Shown here piece by piece: positions 24,814-33,198 of a stretch of DNA of 64,000 bases (positions within the stretch are counted from its first letter, which is position 1; each line of letters starts with the position of its first letter). The position numbers and the translations under genes are program-made. This DNA is from Actinocorallia populi. Lineage in GTDB: Bacteria; Actinomycetota; Actinomycetes; Streptosporangiales; Streptosporangiaceae. Location of the stretch: positions 558,001 to 622,000 of the forward strand of contig NZ_PVZV01000006.1 of NCBI RefSeq assembly GCF_002995495.1, written 5' to 3'. The notes under the pieces are model-generated. The model saw only the letters and a list, made by a program, of their open reading frames with translations. It ran no database searches and had not been told where the DNA came from.

Positions 24814-25574
24814 CGACGCGCCTCCGCGGGGAGCCAGCGGGTGGCGCGGCGGCCGAGCAGCTCCACCGCGCCGGAGGTGAGGAAGCCCAGCAGCCCGATC
24901 GTGATGATCCCGACGAGCACCCCGGGGTAGTCGACGATCGTGTAGGACGCCCAGGTGCGGTAGCCGACGCCGAACTGGCCGGAGATCATCTCGGCGGAGA
25001 TGAGGCAGATCCAGGCCACTCCCATGCCGACCGACAGGCCGCCGAAGACGCCCGGCAGGATCCCGGGCAGCAGTACGCCGGCCAGCACCCGGACCCGGCC
25101 GCCGCCCAGGGTGCGCACCGCGTCCTCCCAGACGGGCGGCAGCGCCCGCACCGCGTGCCGTGTCGAGACCATGATCGGGAAGAAGGCCGCGGCGAACGTG
25201 ATGAACACGATGCCCTGCTCGCTCTGCGGGAACAGCAGGATCGCGATCGGCACCAGCGCGATCGCCGGAACGGGGCGGGCCAGCTCGAACAGGGGCAGCA
25301 GCAGGTCCCCCGCCCGGCGGGAACGCGCCACGAGCGTGCCCAGCAGGCCGCCGAAGAGGGCGGCGAGCACGAACCCCGTGAGGATGCGCACCAGGCTCTG
25401 GGCCAGATCCTGGTAGTAGACGCCGGTGGTGAGCTGGCGGCCGAACTCCGCCAGCACGTCGCCGGGGCCGGGGAACCGGTCGAAGCGCAGCAGGAACACC
25501 ACGTCGTGCTCGGTCAACAGGTACCACAGGCCGAGGGCCGCGAGCGGGGAACCGGCGCGCAGCAGGATCCTCAT
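24810..25574 (-). CDS. ABC importer permease (SsuC/TauC type)
   Basis: 254 residues, about six membrane helices, with the EAA loop region WEDAVRTLGGGRVRVLAGVL and the family C-terminal VDYPGVLVGIITIGLLGFLTSGAVELLGRR. It belongs to the nitrate/sulfonate/taurine importer permease group. It sits between the binding lipoprotein (4-bp overlap at 25571-25574) and the ATPase (4-bp overlap). No other permease is present, so it is expected to work as a homodimer. Confidence 0.93.
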   Translation of the reverse strand: MRILLRAGSPLAALGLWYLLTEHDVVFLLRFDRFPGPGDVLAEFGRQLTTGVYYQDLAQSLVRILTGFVLAALFGGLLGTLVARSRRAGDLLLPLFELARPVPAIALVPIAILLFPQSEQGIVFITFAAAFFPIMVSTRHAVRALPPVWEDAVRTLGGGRVRVLAGVLLPGILPGVFGGLSVGMGVAWICLISAEMISGQFGVGYRTWASYTIVDYPGVLVGIITIGLLGFLTSGAVELLGRRATRWLPAEARR

Positions 25575-26932
25575 GCCTCTTTCACCGCCTCTTCGTAGGA
25601 GACGGGCACGGTTCCGGAGTGGGAGGCGGCGTAGGCGTCGGCGTTCTCCTGCGTGGCGAACGGCAGGAAGTCGTCGCCGTCACGGAGCCAGACACTGTGG
25701 TCGGCGAACCATCGGGTGCCAGTGAGCGCGTCGGGTACGTAGGCGGCGCGGATCTTCCCGCCGGAGTCCCGTACCTCGCGGACGGCCTTCAGCAGCCCGT
25801 CGGGGTCGGCGGCGGGACGGGTTTCCCGTTCGCCGTCCAGCCACAGTTCACCGGCCTTGGCGGGGTCGCCGGGAAGGGCTGCCCCATTGGTGGTCTCGGC
25901 GACGTCGGCGTCGTAGGCCGGGCCGTAGGCGTCGCGTATGTAGGTGTCGTTGAAGAACGAAGGGACGTCCAGGGGCTTGTCCAGGACGCCGATCGACTTC
26001 AGGAACGGGACGTCCTGCTCGAACGCCTCACGTTGGGACGGCTTGATCGTCACGTCGAAGGTGGAGATCCCGTTGGGGCCGTTGTAGAGGTAGACGGTCT
26101 CGGGTGCCAGTCCGGTCTCCTTCGCGACGGACTCGGCGGCCTCGAGCGGGTGCTCGTGCAGGTAGGCGGTGGCCTGGATCTGCGCCTTGAGGAACGCCTG
26201 GAGCACGTCTGCGCTGTCCTCGGCGAACTTCTGACGGACGACGGTGCCGTGGAAGGTCGGCACGTTCAGGGAACCGCCGTCGTACAGCAGGCGTGCCTGC
26301 CCGGCCTGGACGAGCTGGCCCGGCCAGGCGACGAACTGGGCGAGCGCGGCGACGCCGCCGGACTGCAGCGCCGAGGCCCCGACCGAGGGCTGCTGGTTCT
26401 CGGTCCTGATGTCCTTGGCGGCGTCCAGGCCCAGCTTGTCCAGTGCCTGGACGAGGGTGCCGTGCCCGGCTGAGCCGACGCTGGCCGAGACGTTCCGGCC
26501 CTTGAGGTCGCGCAGGGTGCGGGCCGTGGAGTCCGGGGCGACGACGACGCCGTTGAGCGCGCCCCGCAGGTTGTATCCGGTGACGGCGACCAGTTCGGTG
26601 CGGGCGTCTCCGCCCTGGGCCTGGGCACGGGAGCCGTTGATGAGCAGCGGGTAGTCGCCCATCGAACCGATGTCGATCTTTCCGGCGAGCATCTCGGCGG
26701 TGATGGGCGCGCCGGACTCGTAGTCCTGCCAGACGACCTGGTAGCGGTCGCCGAGGTTCTTCTCGAAGTAGCCGAGCGAGCGCAGCAGCGTGCCGGCGGT
26801 CACGGTGTTGATGGTCTTGGACTGGTAGCCGACCACGACCTTCGTCCTGCCCTCGGACGCCTCCCCCGCGACGGTGCAGGCCGAGGCCGCCAGAGCGGGC
26901 ACGAGGAGGAGGGAAAGCGCGAGTCTCTTCAT
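25571..26932 (-). CDS. ABC importer substrate-binding lipoprotein (NMT1/SsuA-like)
   Basis: 453 residues: type II signal peptide with lipobox LAASAC and modified Cys19, then a periplasmic-binding fold of the NMT1/THI5/aliphatic-sulfonate group: KVVVGYQSKTINTVTAGTLL, MGDYPLLINGSRAQAQGGDA, VSASVGSAGHGTLVQALDKL. At 453 residues it is longer than usual for SsuA-type proteins (about 320), with a C-terminal extension of about 110 residues (DALTGTRWFADHSVWLRDGD) that may be a second small domain. The ligand is not evident: nitrate, sulfonate, taurine, pyrimidine precursors and aromatic acids are all served by this family. It follows the ferredoxin gene by 12 bp. Confidence 0.88.
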   Translation of the reverse strand: MKRLALSLLLVPALAASACTVAGEASEGRTKVVVGYQSKTINTVTAGTLLRSLGYFEKNLGDRYQVVWQDYESGAPITAEMLAGKIDIGSMGDYPLLINGSRAQAQGGDARTELVAVTGYNLRGALNGVVVAPDSTARTLRDLKGRNVSASVGSAGHGTLVQALDKLGLDAAKDIRTENQQPSVGASALQSGGVAALAQFVAWPGQLVQAGQARLLYDGGSLNVPTFHGTVVRQKFAEDSADVLQAFLKAQIQATAYLHEHPLEAAESVAKETGLAPETVYLYNGPNGISTFDVTIKPSQREAFEQDVPFLKSIGVLDKPLDVPSFFNDTYIRDAYGPAYDADVAETTNGAALPGDPAKAGELWLDGERETRPAADPDGLLKAVREVRDSGGKIRAAYVPDALTGTRWFADHSVWLRDGDDFLPFATQENADAYAASHSGTVPVSYEEAVKEA

Positions 26933-26944
26933 CGGTGGAGCCTT

Positions 26945-27172
26945 CTATCGCAGCAGGTAGGGAATGTCGACGGTGACGGCGCCCGTGGGGCAGCGGTCGG
27001 CGCACGGGCCGCAGTACCAGCACTCGTCCACGTACATGTGGGCCTTGCCGGTCTCGGGGTCCAGGGCCAGGGAGTCCAACGGGCATACGTCGATGCAGAG
27101 GGTGCAGCCCTCGATGCAGAGGGCGGCGTCGACGGTGACCGGCACGTCCTGCCGGTGGGGGACGAGAGGCAT
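26945..27172 (-). CDS. Two-cluster 4Fe-4S ferredoxin
   Basis: 75 residues with two CxxCxxCxxxCP-type motifs: CIEGCTLCIDVCP (cluster 1) and CWYCGPCADRCP (cluster 2), the second followed by TGAVTVDIPYL. It resembles the N-terminal ferredoxin core of AprB, the partner of AprA, but lacks AprB's C-terminal tail. The operon context, with an AprA-like flavoprotein, suggests that it shuttles electrons to or from that enzyme. First structural gene after the regulator: its start codon abuts the GntR stop (27172/27173). Confidence 0.93.
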   Translation of the reverse strand: MPLVPHRQDVPVTVDAALCIEGCTLCIDVCPLDSLALDPETGKAHMYVDECWYCGPCADRCPTGAVTVDIPYLLR

Positions 27173-27919
27173 CTACAGGCTCCTGTGAAGTGTGCCGCGC
27201 AGGGTGAGCCGGTCGCCGCGGAAGCGGATGAACTCCAGGTCGACCGGACGGGCGTCGGCGAGGTGGGTGAGCCGCTCGACCAGCAGCGTCGCGGTGCCGC
27301 GGGGGGCTTCGAGGACGGCGGCGGAGTGCGGGTCGGCGTTGACGGCCTCGACGGTGAGCTCGGCTCGGCCGAGAGGGCCCTTCAGCCGTTCGATCAGCAC
27401 GAAGACGTCCTCGTGGACGAGGTCCTCCTCCAGCAGGGCACGGCCCAGCTCCGGCTCGAGGTAGGTCTGGTCGAGGCTGAGCGGCACGCCGTTCAGACGC
27501 CGCAGCCGCTCGAGGTGGACCACGGGCGTGTCGTCGGGCAGTGCGAGCCGCGAGGTGATCGCGGGCGGCGGGGTGATGAGCCCGCAGGCCCGTATCTCGT
27601 TGACGATCACGCCGTGCTCGTGGAGGGTCTCGCCCAGCCCGAGGAGCCGGTGCAGCCCGTGCGGCACCTTGCCCGCGGCCGTGACGACGGTCCCGACGCC
27701 CGGCAGCCGCTCGAGGAGCCCCTCCGCGCGCAGGAGGTCCAGCGCGTCGCGGACGGCGTTGCGGGTCGTGCCGAACTCGGCGACGAGCCGCTCCTCCCTG
27801 GGCAGCACGCCGCTCTCGAACGCGCCCCGCCGGATCTGGCAGCGGAGCACGTCCGCCACCTGCCGGGCGCGGTCGGCCCGCAGCCTCCGCCCGTCACTGA
27901 GGTCGTATGCGCTGGTCAC
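27173..27919 (-). CDS. GntR family regulator (UTRA, HutC subfamily)
   Basis: 248 residues. The GntR winged helix is at about 10-80 (VADVLRCQIRRGAFESGVLP, EFGTTRNAVRDALDLLRAEG), followed by a UTRA ligand domain (about 95-245, with VVHLERLRRLNGVPLSLDQT). Start is GTG 27919 with the candidate operator CCTACCAAGTAGG 9 bp upstream. It heads the operon with ferredoxin, ABC importer and flavoprotein, so it probably represses the whole operon and is released by the imported substrate or a product. Confidence 0.92.
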   Translation of the reverse strand: MTSAYDLSDGRRLRADRARQVADVLRCQIRRGAFESGVLPREERLVAEFGTTRNAVRDALDLLRAEGLLERLPGVGTVVTAAGKVPHGLHRLLGLGETLHEHGVIVNEIRACGLITPPPAITSRLALPDDTPVVHLERLRRLNGVPLSLDQTYLEPELGRALLEEDLVHEDVFVLIERLKGPLGRAELTVEAVNADPHSAAVLEAPRGTATLLVERLTHLADARPVDLEFIRFRGDRLTLRGTLHRSL

Positions 27920-27927
27920 GGCTAAAG

Positions 27928-27940
27928 CCTACCAAGTAGG
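27928..27940. promoter_or_regulatory. Candidate GntR operator of the flavoprotein operon
   Basis: CCTAC-CAA-GTAGG inverted repeat directly before the GTG start of the GntR gene, with a further GTAGG-like tetramer after it (GTAGGTAGG). Position fits autorepression. GntR/HutC operators are often longer (GTnnTAnAC type), so this is tentative. Confidence 0.45.
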
Positions 27941-28117
27941 TAGGGAAACTAAGATAACGGGAGGGTCACGCCACCCCGCACCCCCGCCCGGCCAGCACCT
28001 TCACCGGAAACCACCCCACTTCCGCCACCCTCACGGGGCCGTACGACCGGGAGCGGGCGGTCTCGGTGGAGGGGGCGAGAGGCGGTCTCGGCTCGAGGCC
28101 GGTCGGTCTTCTCCCGT

Positions 28118-29050
28118 TCAGTCCGGTGCGTGCAGGGTCATGACCACGGGACAGTGGTCGGAGGCCTTGGGGTGGTCGAGACCGACGCCGTTGAAGCGCG
28201 GTCCGGTGTAGCGGTCGGCGCGGAGCGGGAGCCCCTTGCGCATGATCTCGGGCGGGTCGGGGTTGGCGGCCGCGAGGGAGCGGGACAGCAGCAGGTAGTC
28301 CAGCTGGGTGTAGTGCCTGCGGCTCTTGTAGTAGTGGCTCCAGCGTTCGTCCTCGGGGAGCCGGTCGACGACGTTGACGACCTGGTCCCAGGTCACGAGG
28401 TCGTCGATGGCGGGTTCGCCCTGGTCGTCGGTCTCCATGTAGTCGTTGAGGTCGCCGCACACGATGAAGGGGTGGTCGCCGGGGTCGGCGCCGAAACGCG
28501 CCTCGACGATCTGCCTGACGGCGCGTGCCTGGGTGCGGCGCCGGGGCGCGGTCTCCGCCCTGCCGCCCATCATCGATTTGAAGTGCTGCACGAACAGCGT
28601 CAGCACCTGTCCGGGTCCTGGCCACTCGACGTCGACTTCGAGGCAGTCGCGGGAGAACAGGGTGCCGGAGGGCCGGTCGGGGTCCGGCAGGTGCTGGTAG
28701 GAGCGGACGTGCAGGATGCGCTGCCGGGACAGGACCGCGACGTCGATGAGCCGCGGGTCGTTGCCGTCGATGCCCGCGACGTGGGGGTAGCGCGCGCGGC
28801 CTCCGAGCGAGCGGGCCCGGAAGTGCTTGAGGGTGTCGACGTTCTCGACCTCCTGCAGGCACAGGATGTCGGCGTCGATCTCCTGGACGGCGGCTCCGGT
28901 GAGCGCCTTGTCCGTCATGGACAGCGGGTGGAAGACGGTCCTGTCGACGGTCCAGCCGTCCTTGTTCGCCTCGTCCGGATCGACGCCGGATCCGAATCTG
29001 AACCGTGCGAAGAGATTCTCGACGTTGAACGTCGCCACCCGGATCGCCAT
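28118..29050 (-). CDS. Endonuclease/exonuclease/phosphatase (EEP) family protein
   Basis: 310 residues with the DNase I-like EEP fold: VATFNVENLF at the N-terminus, ILCLQEVENVDTLKHF (metal-binding Glu), FIVCGDLNDYMETDD (Asp/Asn pair), and SDHCPVVMTL (catalytic Asp-His). No secretion signal, so cytoplasmic; it may act on nucleic acid, phosphoester or lipid. I start at ATG 29050 (GGAGGG upstream; MAIRVATFN), because upstream in-frame codons to 29110 have no ribosome site and lie in weak sequence. Stands alone; the 198 bp downstream to the GntR gene hold no gene I can support. Confidence 0.9.
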   Translation of the reverse strand: MAIRVATFNVENLFARFRFGSGVDPDEANKDGWTVDRTVFHPLSMTDKALTGAAVQEIDADILCLQEVENVDTLKHFRARSLGGRARYPHVAGIDGNDPRLIDVAVLSRQRILHVRSYQHLPDPDRPSGTLFSRDCLEVDVEWPGPGQVLTLFVQHFKSMMGGRAETAPRRRTQARAVRQIVEARFGADPGDHPFIVCGDLNDYMETDDQGEPAIDDLVTWDQVVNVVDRLPEDERWSHYYKSRRHYTQLDYLLLSRSLAAANPDPPEIMRKGLPLRADRYTGPRFNGVGLDHPKASDHCPVVMTLHAPD

Positions 29051-29243
29051 GTTCCCTCCCACCACGACAGACTCTTTATTAGACATTCCCGATTTTCGAG
29101 ATGAGCACACGAGTGCGTTCCCTGTGGCTACTTGTCGGGCCTGTCCGATGGGAGGACGCGGCGATACGCGGTCCGGGTCCGCTCTTCGAAAGCCGACCGG
29201 GTTTCCACCTCGGGTCGTACACGGCTCGCGTACGACGGAGCGT

Positions 29244-29774
29244 CTACGGAGCGGCCGTGATCTGGTGGACGGCCCGGCGGGCGGGGCCGCTCAAGAGGTG
29301 ATCCCAGGAGGCGAACAGAGCGTGCAGAGCCGGGCCGTACCGGGCGCGGAAAGCAGGGTCCAGGTCGGCGATGTCCAGTTCGTTGGCCACGCTGAGCTCG
29401 GCGAAGTCCCTCAGCAGAGGCCGCGGCGGGTGCGTTTCCAGGCCGGTGAAGCGGTCGCGGAACGTCCCGTCCGTGCTCAGCCGGGAGTAGGTGAACGAAC
29501 GGTCGCAACTGCCGTACAGGTAGACGAGGGCCTCGGTCTCGGGGCCGGTGACCGCGGTCAGTTCCGCGCGGTCGGCCGGGTCGCCCAGGGCGGTGGGAAA
29601 GCCGTCGGTGCCGTAGAAGGCGTGGGCGAGGCCTGCACGGCGCAGTGCGGGGCGGGCGCCCCAGGAGGCCAGGCGCTCCGCGACGCGGATCAGATGGGTG
29701 TGCAGGGTGCCGCCCGGATGGGAGATCTCCCGGGCGCCGCGTGCGGACAGCAGCGCGATGACGTCGTCGTCCAT
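29244..29774 (-). CDS. DUF6817-like protein
   Basis: 176 residues. From memory it matches proteins named DUF6817: MDDDVIALLSARGAREISHP, then HPGGTLHTHLIRVAERLASW, LAHAFYGTDGF, and VYLYGSCDRSFTY. The HPGGTLxxHL and later H/D residues resemble an HD-hydrolase-like helical layout, but no catalytic activity is known to me. No signal or membrane segment. I start at ATG 29774 with AGGAGG 7 bases upstream; the longer frame runs into non-coding-like sequence. It is divergent from the LysR gene at 29989, with the LysR-type palindrome in between, so it is the likely target of that regulator. Confidence 0.8.
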   Translation of the reverse strand: MDDDVIALLSARGAREISHPGGTLHTHLIRVAERLASWGARPALRRAGLAHAFYGTDGFPTALGDPADRAELTAVTGPETEALVYLYGSCDRSFTYSRLSTDGTFRDRFTGLETHPPRPLLRDFAELSVANELDIADLDPAFRARYGPALHALFASWDHLLSGPARRAVHQITAAP

Positions 29775-29944
29775 GCCGTGCCTCCTCGGTGGTCGACACC
29801 CGCCCACCGCTCCGCCGGGACCGTGCCGTACGGCCCGGGCAGTCGGAGGACCCGACGGAGCGGTGGGAGCGGGTTGCCGCCATGTCGTGGGGCTTGCCGG
29901 TTCACCGGTCCTCATCGTGTCCCCGGTCGTGCACCCCAGTCAAT

Positions 29945-29965
29945 CCTTGGGTTTCCTTGCCAAGG
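29945..29965. promoter_or_regulatory. LysR-type palindrome between DUF6817 and LysR genes
   Basis: CCTTGG (29945-29950) and CCAAGG (29960-29965) form perfect arms separated by 9 bp, 24 bp before the LysR start. It lies in a divergent region typical for LysR regulation. Confidence 0.55.
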
Positions 29966-29988
29966 GCTTAGGGATATCTTGGGTGTCC

Positions 29989-30930
29989 ATGACGCTGGAC
30001 GACCTGCGGGTGTTCGTCGCCGTGTGCGAGGCGGGGAACCTCAGCGCCGTGGCACGCGACCTGGCGCGCACCCAGTCGGCGGTCAGCCAGCACGTGAAGC
30101 GGCTGGAACGCGAGACCGGGATGGCCCTCGTGGAACGGCACACGCGCGGAGTCGTCCCGACCAGGGCCGGGCGGGTGCTCTACGAGGCGGCGCAGGGCGG
30201 AATCGCCTCGCTCGACGCCGCGCTCCGCCACCTGGGCGAACTGCGCGACGGCCGCAGCGGCGCGGTGCGGATCACCACGGGCGGCGTCACGGTACGGCAT
30301 TTCATGGCCGGCACGATCCCGCTCTTTCGCAACCGCCATCCGGAGATGACGCTGGAGTTCCGCTCGGCGCACTCGACCCGCCGCTGCGTCGAACTGCTCC
30401 ACAACGGCTGGGCCGACCTCGCCTGGATCACCTTCGACGAGCCGCTGCCCGGCATCGAGCAGCGGCCGGTCGTCGACCTGCCCTGGGTGCTGCTCGTCCA
30501 CGCCGACGACCCGCTGGCCGAACGGTCGTCGATCGACCCCGCCACGCTCGCCACCATCCGCCACATCGCCCACCCGGACAACTCCGCCTCCCGCCGCCGC
30601 CTGGAGGAGGACTTCATCCGCCTCGGCATCCGCCCGCCCGCCCCGGTGTGCACCGCCGACTGGGACACCGCCGTCCTCCTGTCCGAGCTGGACGTCGGCC
30701 ATGCGGTCCTCCCCGCCCTTCCCCTTCTGCTCCCGGACCCGGCCACTCCCCTGCGCACCGTCCCGATCCCCGACCTCACCCCCCTGACCGTCGGCTGGGC
30801 CGCCCGCCAATGGCACACCCTCAGCCCACCGGCGGCGGAGTTCGCCACCCTCGTCACCCGCCACCTGACCGGCGACCCGGAACGGCAGGAAGCGGTCCGG
30901 ACGAGCCAGGAAGAGACGACGCCCTGGTGA
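29989..30930 (+). CDS. LysR family transcription regulator
   Basis: 313 residues. N-terminal winged helix (about 1-60: MTLDDLRVFVAVCEAGNLSA, RTQSAVSQHVKRLERETGMA) and a LysR substrate-binding domain (about 90-295). The annotated-looking longer frame starts at 29698, but ATG 29989 is the family start. Divergent from the DUF6817-like gene with a palindromic site between, so it probably regulates that gene and itself. Ligand unknown. Confidence 0.92.
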   Translation: MTLDDLRVFVAVCEAGNLSAVARDLARTQSAVSQHVKRLERETGMALVERHTRGVVPTRAGRVLYEAAQGGIASLDAALRHLGELRDGRSGAVRITTGGVTVRHFMAGTIPLFRNRHPEMTLEFRSAHSTRRCVELLHNGWADLAWITFDEPLPGIEQRPVVDLPWVLLVHADDPLAERSSIDPATLATIRHIAHPDNSASRRRLEEDFIRLGIRPPAPVCTADWDTAVLLSELDVGHAVLPALPLLLPDPATPLRTVPIPDLTPLTVGWAARQWHTLSPPAAEFATLVTRHLTGDPERQEAVRTSQEETTPW

Positions 30931-31082
30931 CGGGCATCTTCGATCTTCAAGAAGCCGTCGTTACGGACGGATTTGCAGAAGGACGCGGGGCCTCCTTCGA
31001 GAAGTCCTTCCGTGAGCCTGGCGGCTCAGCGGCCGGCCGGCACCGTTCGCCGAGCGATCAGAGGCGGTGGGGCAGCCTCCCT

Positions 31083-31185
31083 GGAGCGACCCGGACCGCT
31101 CCCCCTCTCCCTGGAGCGGTCTGACAGGTTTTGCCGCTTCTCTTTCCGGGAGCGGTCGGATGAGCCTTGCCGCTCTCCCTCGCGC
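31083..31185. other. GC-rich hairpin/repeat block in the 297-bp convergent gap
   Basis: The gap 30931-31227 between the convergent LysR and sigma factor genes has no gene I can support. It holds GGAGCG-N8-CGCTCC (31083-31102), then two further direct copies of a (T/G)GGAGCGGTC element near 31112 and 31149, each followed by a TGCCGCT motif. It looks like a degenerate short tandem repeat with hairpin potential, probably serving as a bidirectional transcription end. Confidence 0.4.
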
Positions 31186-31227
31186 CCGCGGGGTCGTGTG
31201 CCTGCTCCTTCCGGCGCTCGGGGCGGT

Positions 31228-32166
31228 TCAGGTCAGGAGGTCGGCCAGGGCGCGGGTGCGGGTGGGGTGGCGGAGCTTGCGCATGCCCTGGCGTTCGATC
31301 TGGCGGATGCGCTCGCGGGTCAGGCCGTAGCTCCTGCCGATCTCGTCCAGGGTCTTGGGGCGGTCGTCGTCCAGGCCGAACCGCTGGGAGATCACGGCCG
31401 CCTCCCGTTCGGTGAGGGTGGCCAGCGCGGTGTCCAGGTAGCGGCGCAGCAGGGACGCGGCGACCTCGTCGGCGGGGCCCGGCGCGTCGTCGGGGACCAG
31501 GTCGCCCAGCTCGGAGCCGCCGCCCTCGGCGAGCGGGGTGTGCAGCGAGGCCAGGGGCATGTCGTGGCGCAGCACCTGCTCGACCTTCTCGACGGGCAGG
31601 TCGAGGTGGGCCGCGAGCTCGGCGGACGTCGGCTCCCTGCCGAGCTCGCCCAGCAGGGAGCGGCGGGTGCGGGACACCCGGTTGAGGACCTCGACGAGGT
31701 GGACGGGGAGACGGATCGTGCGGCTCTGGTCGGCCAGGGCGCGGCCGATCGCCTGCTTGATCCACCAGGTGGCATAGGTGGAGAACTTGAATCCGCGCCG
31801 GTGGTCGAACTTCTCCACCGCGCGCATCATCCCGATGGTGCCCTCCTGCACGAGGTCCAGCAGGGGCAGCCCCTCTCCGGCGGCGTAGCGCTTGGCGATC
31901 GAGACGACCAGCCGGAGGTTGGCCCGGATCATGTGGTCCCTGGCGTGCTCGCCGTCCGCCGCGATCCGCTCCCACCCGTCCCGCTCGGCGGCGGTGAGCC
32001 CTTCGGTGTCGAGACGGCGCCGGGCCTGGACGCCGGCCTCGATGCGCTCTCCCAGCTCGACCTCCTGCTCGGCGGTCAGCAGCGGGGTACGACCGATCTC
32101 GTTGAGGTAGTCGCGCACCGGGTCGGCGGTGCGGACGTCGGATGCGGTGCGGGCGGCAACGGTCAA
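31228..32166 (-). CDS. Group 2 sigma-70 factor (HrdB/SigB-like, nonessential type)
   Basis: 312 residues with sigma regions 1.2 to 4.2 and no region 1.1: region 1.2 [20 protein letters not shown], region 2 [20 protein letters not shown] and [20 protein letters not shown] (2.3-2.4), region 3, and region 4.2 [20 protein letters not shown]. It should direct RNA polymerase to promoters of near-housekeeping consensus, as stationary-phase or stress HrdA/HrdD/MysB-type sigmas do. Start is TTG 32166 ([10 protein letters not shown]), with GGAGAGGAA upstream; the promoter at 32202-32230 is a near-consensus TTGACA/TAAGTT pair. Divergent from a TetR gene. No anti-sigma factor lies nearby. Confidence 0.93.
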   Translation of the reverse strand: MTVAARTASDVRTADPVRDYLNEIGRTPLLTAEQEVELGERIEAGVQARRRLDTEGLTAAERDGWERIAADGEHARDHMIRANLRLVVSIAKRYAAGEGLPLLDLVQEGTIGMMRAVEKFDHRRGFKFSTYATWWIKQAIGRALADQSRTIRLPVHLVEVLNRVSRTRRSLLGELGREPTSAELAAHLDLPVEKVEQVLRHDMPLASLHTPLAEGGGSELGDLVPDDAPGPADEVAASLLRRYLDTALATLTEREAAVISQRFGLDDDRPKTLDEIGRSYGLTRERIRQIERQGMRKLRHPTRTRALADLLT

Positions 32167-32201
32167 GAGCGGGTTCCTCTCCTTGGTGGCTTACGGGCCT
32201 A

Positions 32202-32230
32202 AACTTAGGTCGAGCACAGACATATGTCAA
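32202..32230 (-). promoter_or_regulatory. Sigma-70 promoter of the sigma factor gene
   Basis: On the minus strand: -35 TTGACA (32225-32230), 17-bp spacer, -10 TAAGTT (32202-32207), giving a start near 32195 and a leader of about 30 nt. The palindrome GACATATGTC (32219-32228) overlaps the -35 box, a good position for repression by the divergent TetR protein. Confidence 0.65.
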
Positions 32231-32254
32231 GAGTATTTTTTGGTCGGGTCTAGA

Positions 32255-32260
32255 TATACT
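32255..32260 (+). promoter_or_regulatory. -10 box placed for a leaderless TetR transcript
   Basis: TATACT ends 6 bases before the ATG at 32267, so the transcription start would fall on the A of ATG. No ribosome site is present between. Leaderless mRNAs are common in actinobacteria. Confidence 0.6.
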
Positions 32261-32266
32261 GGTGCC

Positions 32267-32929
32267 ATGAGCACAAAGCCGACGGGTCTGCGGGAACTGA
32301 AGAAGCGGCAGACCAGGGAGAACATCTCGCAGCAGGCCACCAGGCTCTTCCTGGAGCGGGGCTTCGACCATGTGACGATCGCCGAGGTCGCGGTCGCCGC
32401 GCAGGTCGCCAAGATGACGGTCACCAACTACTTCCCCCGCAAGGAGGACCTCGCCCTGGACATGCACGACGTCTTCGTGCAGCTGCCCGCCCGGACGGTG
32501 CGCGAACGCGGCCCGGGCGAGTCCGCACTGGCCGCGCTGCACCGCGCCTACCTGTCAGCGGTGGCCGCCCAGGATCCCGTCATCGGCTTCTCGGGCCCCG
32601 AGTTCGCCCGCATGATCGTCGAAAGCCCCGCCCTGACGGCCCGCCTGCGCGAGTTCCACGACGACCGCGAGAAAGCACTGGCCGCCGCCCTCGCCGAGGA
32701 GACCGACGCGTCCCCCGACGACATCACCCCTCGCGTCGCCGCGGCCCAGCTGGCCGCCGTCCACCGCCTGCTCTTCGAAGAAACCCTGCACCTCACCGTC
32801 CAAGGCCGAGACAATGACGAGATCTCCCATACCCTCACCGACCACGCCCAAGCCGCCTTCGGCTGCCTGGAACCCTCCCTCGCCGACTACGCCATCCGAA
32901 AGGAACCCCTCCCCGCCACCCCGAGGTAG
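32267..32929 (+). CDS. TetR family regulator, probable leaderless gene
   Basis: 220 residues. TetR helix-turn-helix at about 12-58 (ISQQATRLFLERGFDHVTIA then EVAVAAQVAKMTVTNYFPRK), with a C-terminal dimerisation/ligand domain. ATG 32267 follows a TATACT -10 box at leaderless spacing. It is divergent from the group 2 sigma factor and shares a 100-bp control region with a GACATATGTC palindrome over the sigma -35 box; it may repress the sigma gene. Effector unknown. The gap 32930-33198 after it (convergent with the response regulator) holds decayed CCCGCTGC...CCGAT repeats and no gene I can support. Confidence 0.9.
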   Translation: MSTKPTGLRELKKRQTRENISQQATRLFLERGFDHVTIAEVAVAAQVAKMTVTNYFPRKEDLALDMHDVFVQLPARTVRERGPGESALAALHRAYLSAVAAQDPVIGFSGPEFARMIVESPALTARLREFHDDREKALAAALAEETDASPDDITPRVAAAQLAAVHRLLFEETLHLTVQGRDNDEISHTLTDHAQAAFGCLEPSLADYAIRKEPLPATPR

Positions 32930-33198
32930 AGCCCACGACCTGCTCCGCCCCCACAACACGGACGTCCCGCTGCACCGATGGAGCGCTCGCGAACCGCTCC
33001 TGCCTTACGACCCGCTGCCACAGCGCGGGCGCCCCGCTGCGCCGATAGGGAGGCCGTGGGATGCTCTCGATCCTGTGGCACGGGTCTACCGGCGTCCTGG
33101 GCCACGTCGGGGCGGGACTCGGGATGCGATTTGCCTGGTCCGCCGGTCGGTCTCGGTGATCCGGGAGCGGTTTCGGGTGGTGGGGCGTTCGGTGGTGG

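Noticed and set aside
31228-32166. Primary (essential) sigma factor.
   Set aside because: No region 1.1 and only 312 residues; fits a group 2 sigma factor instead.
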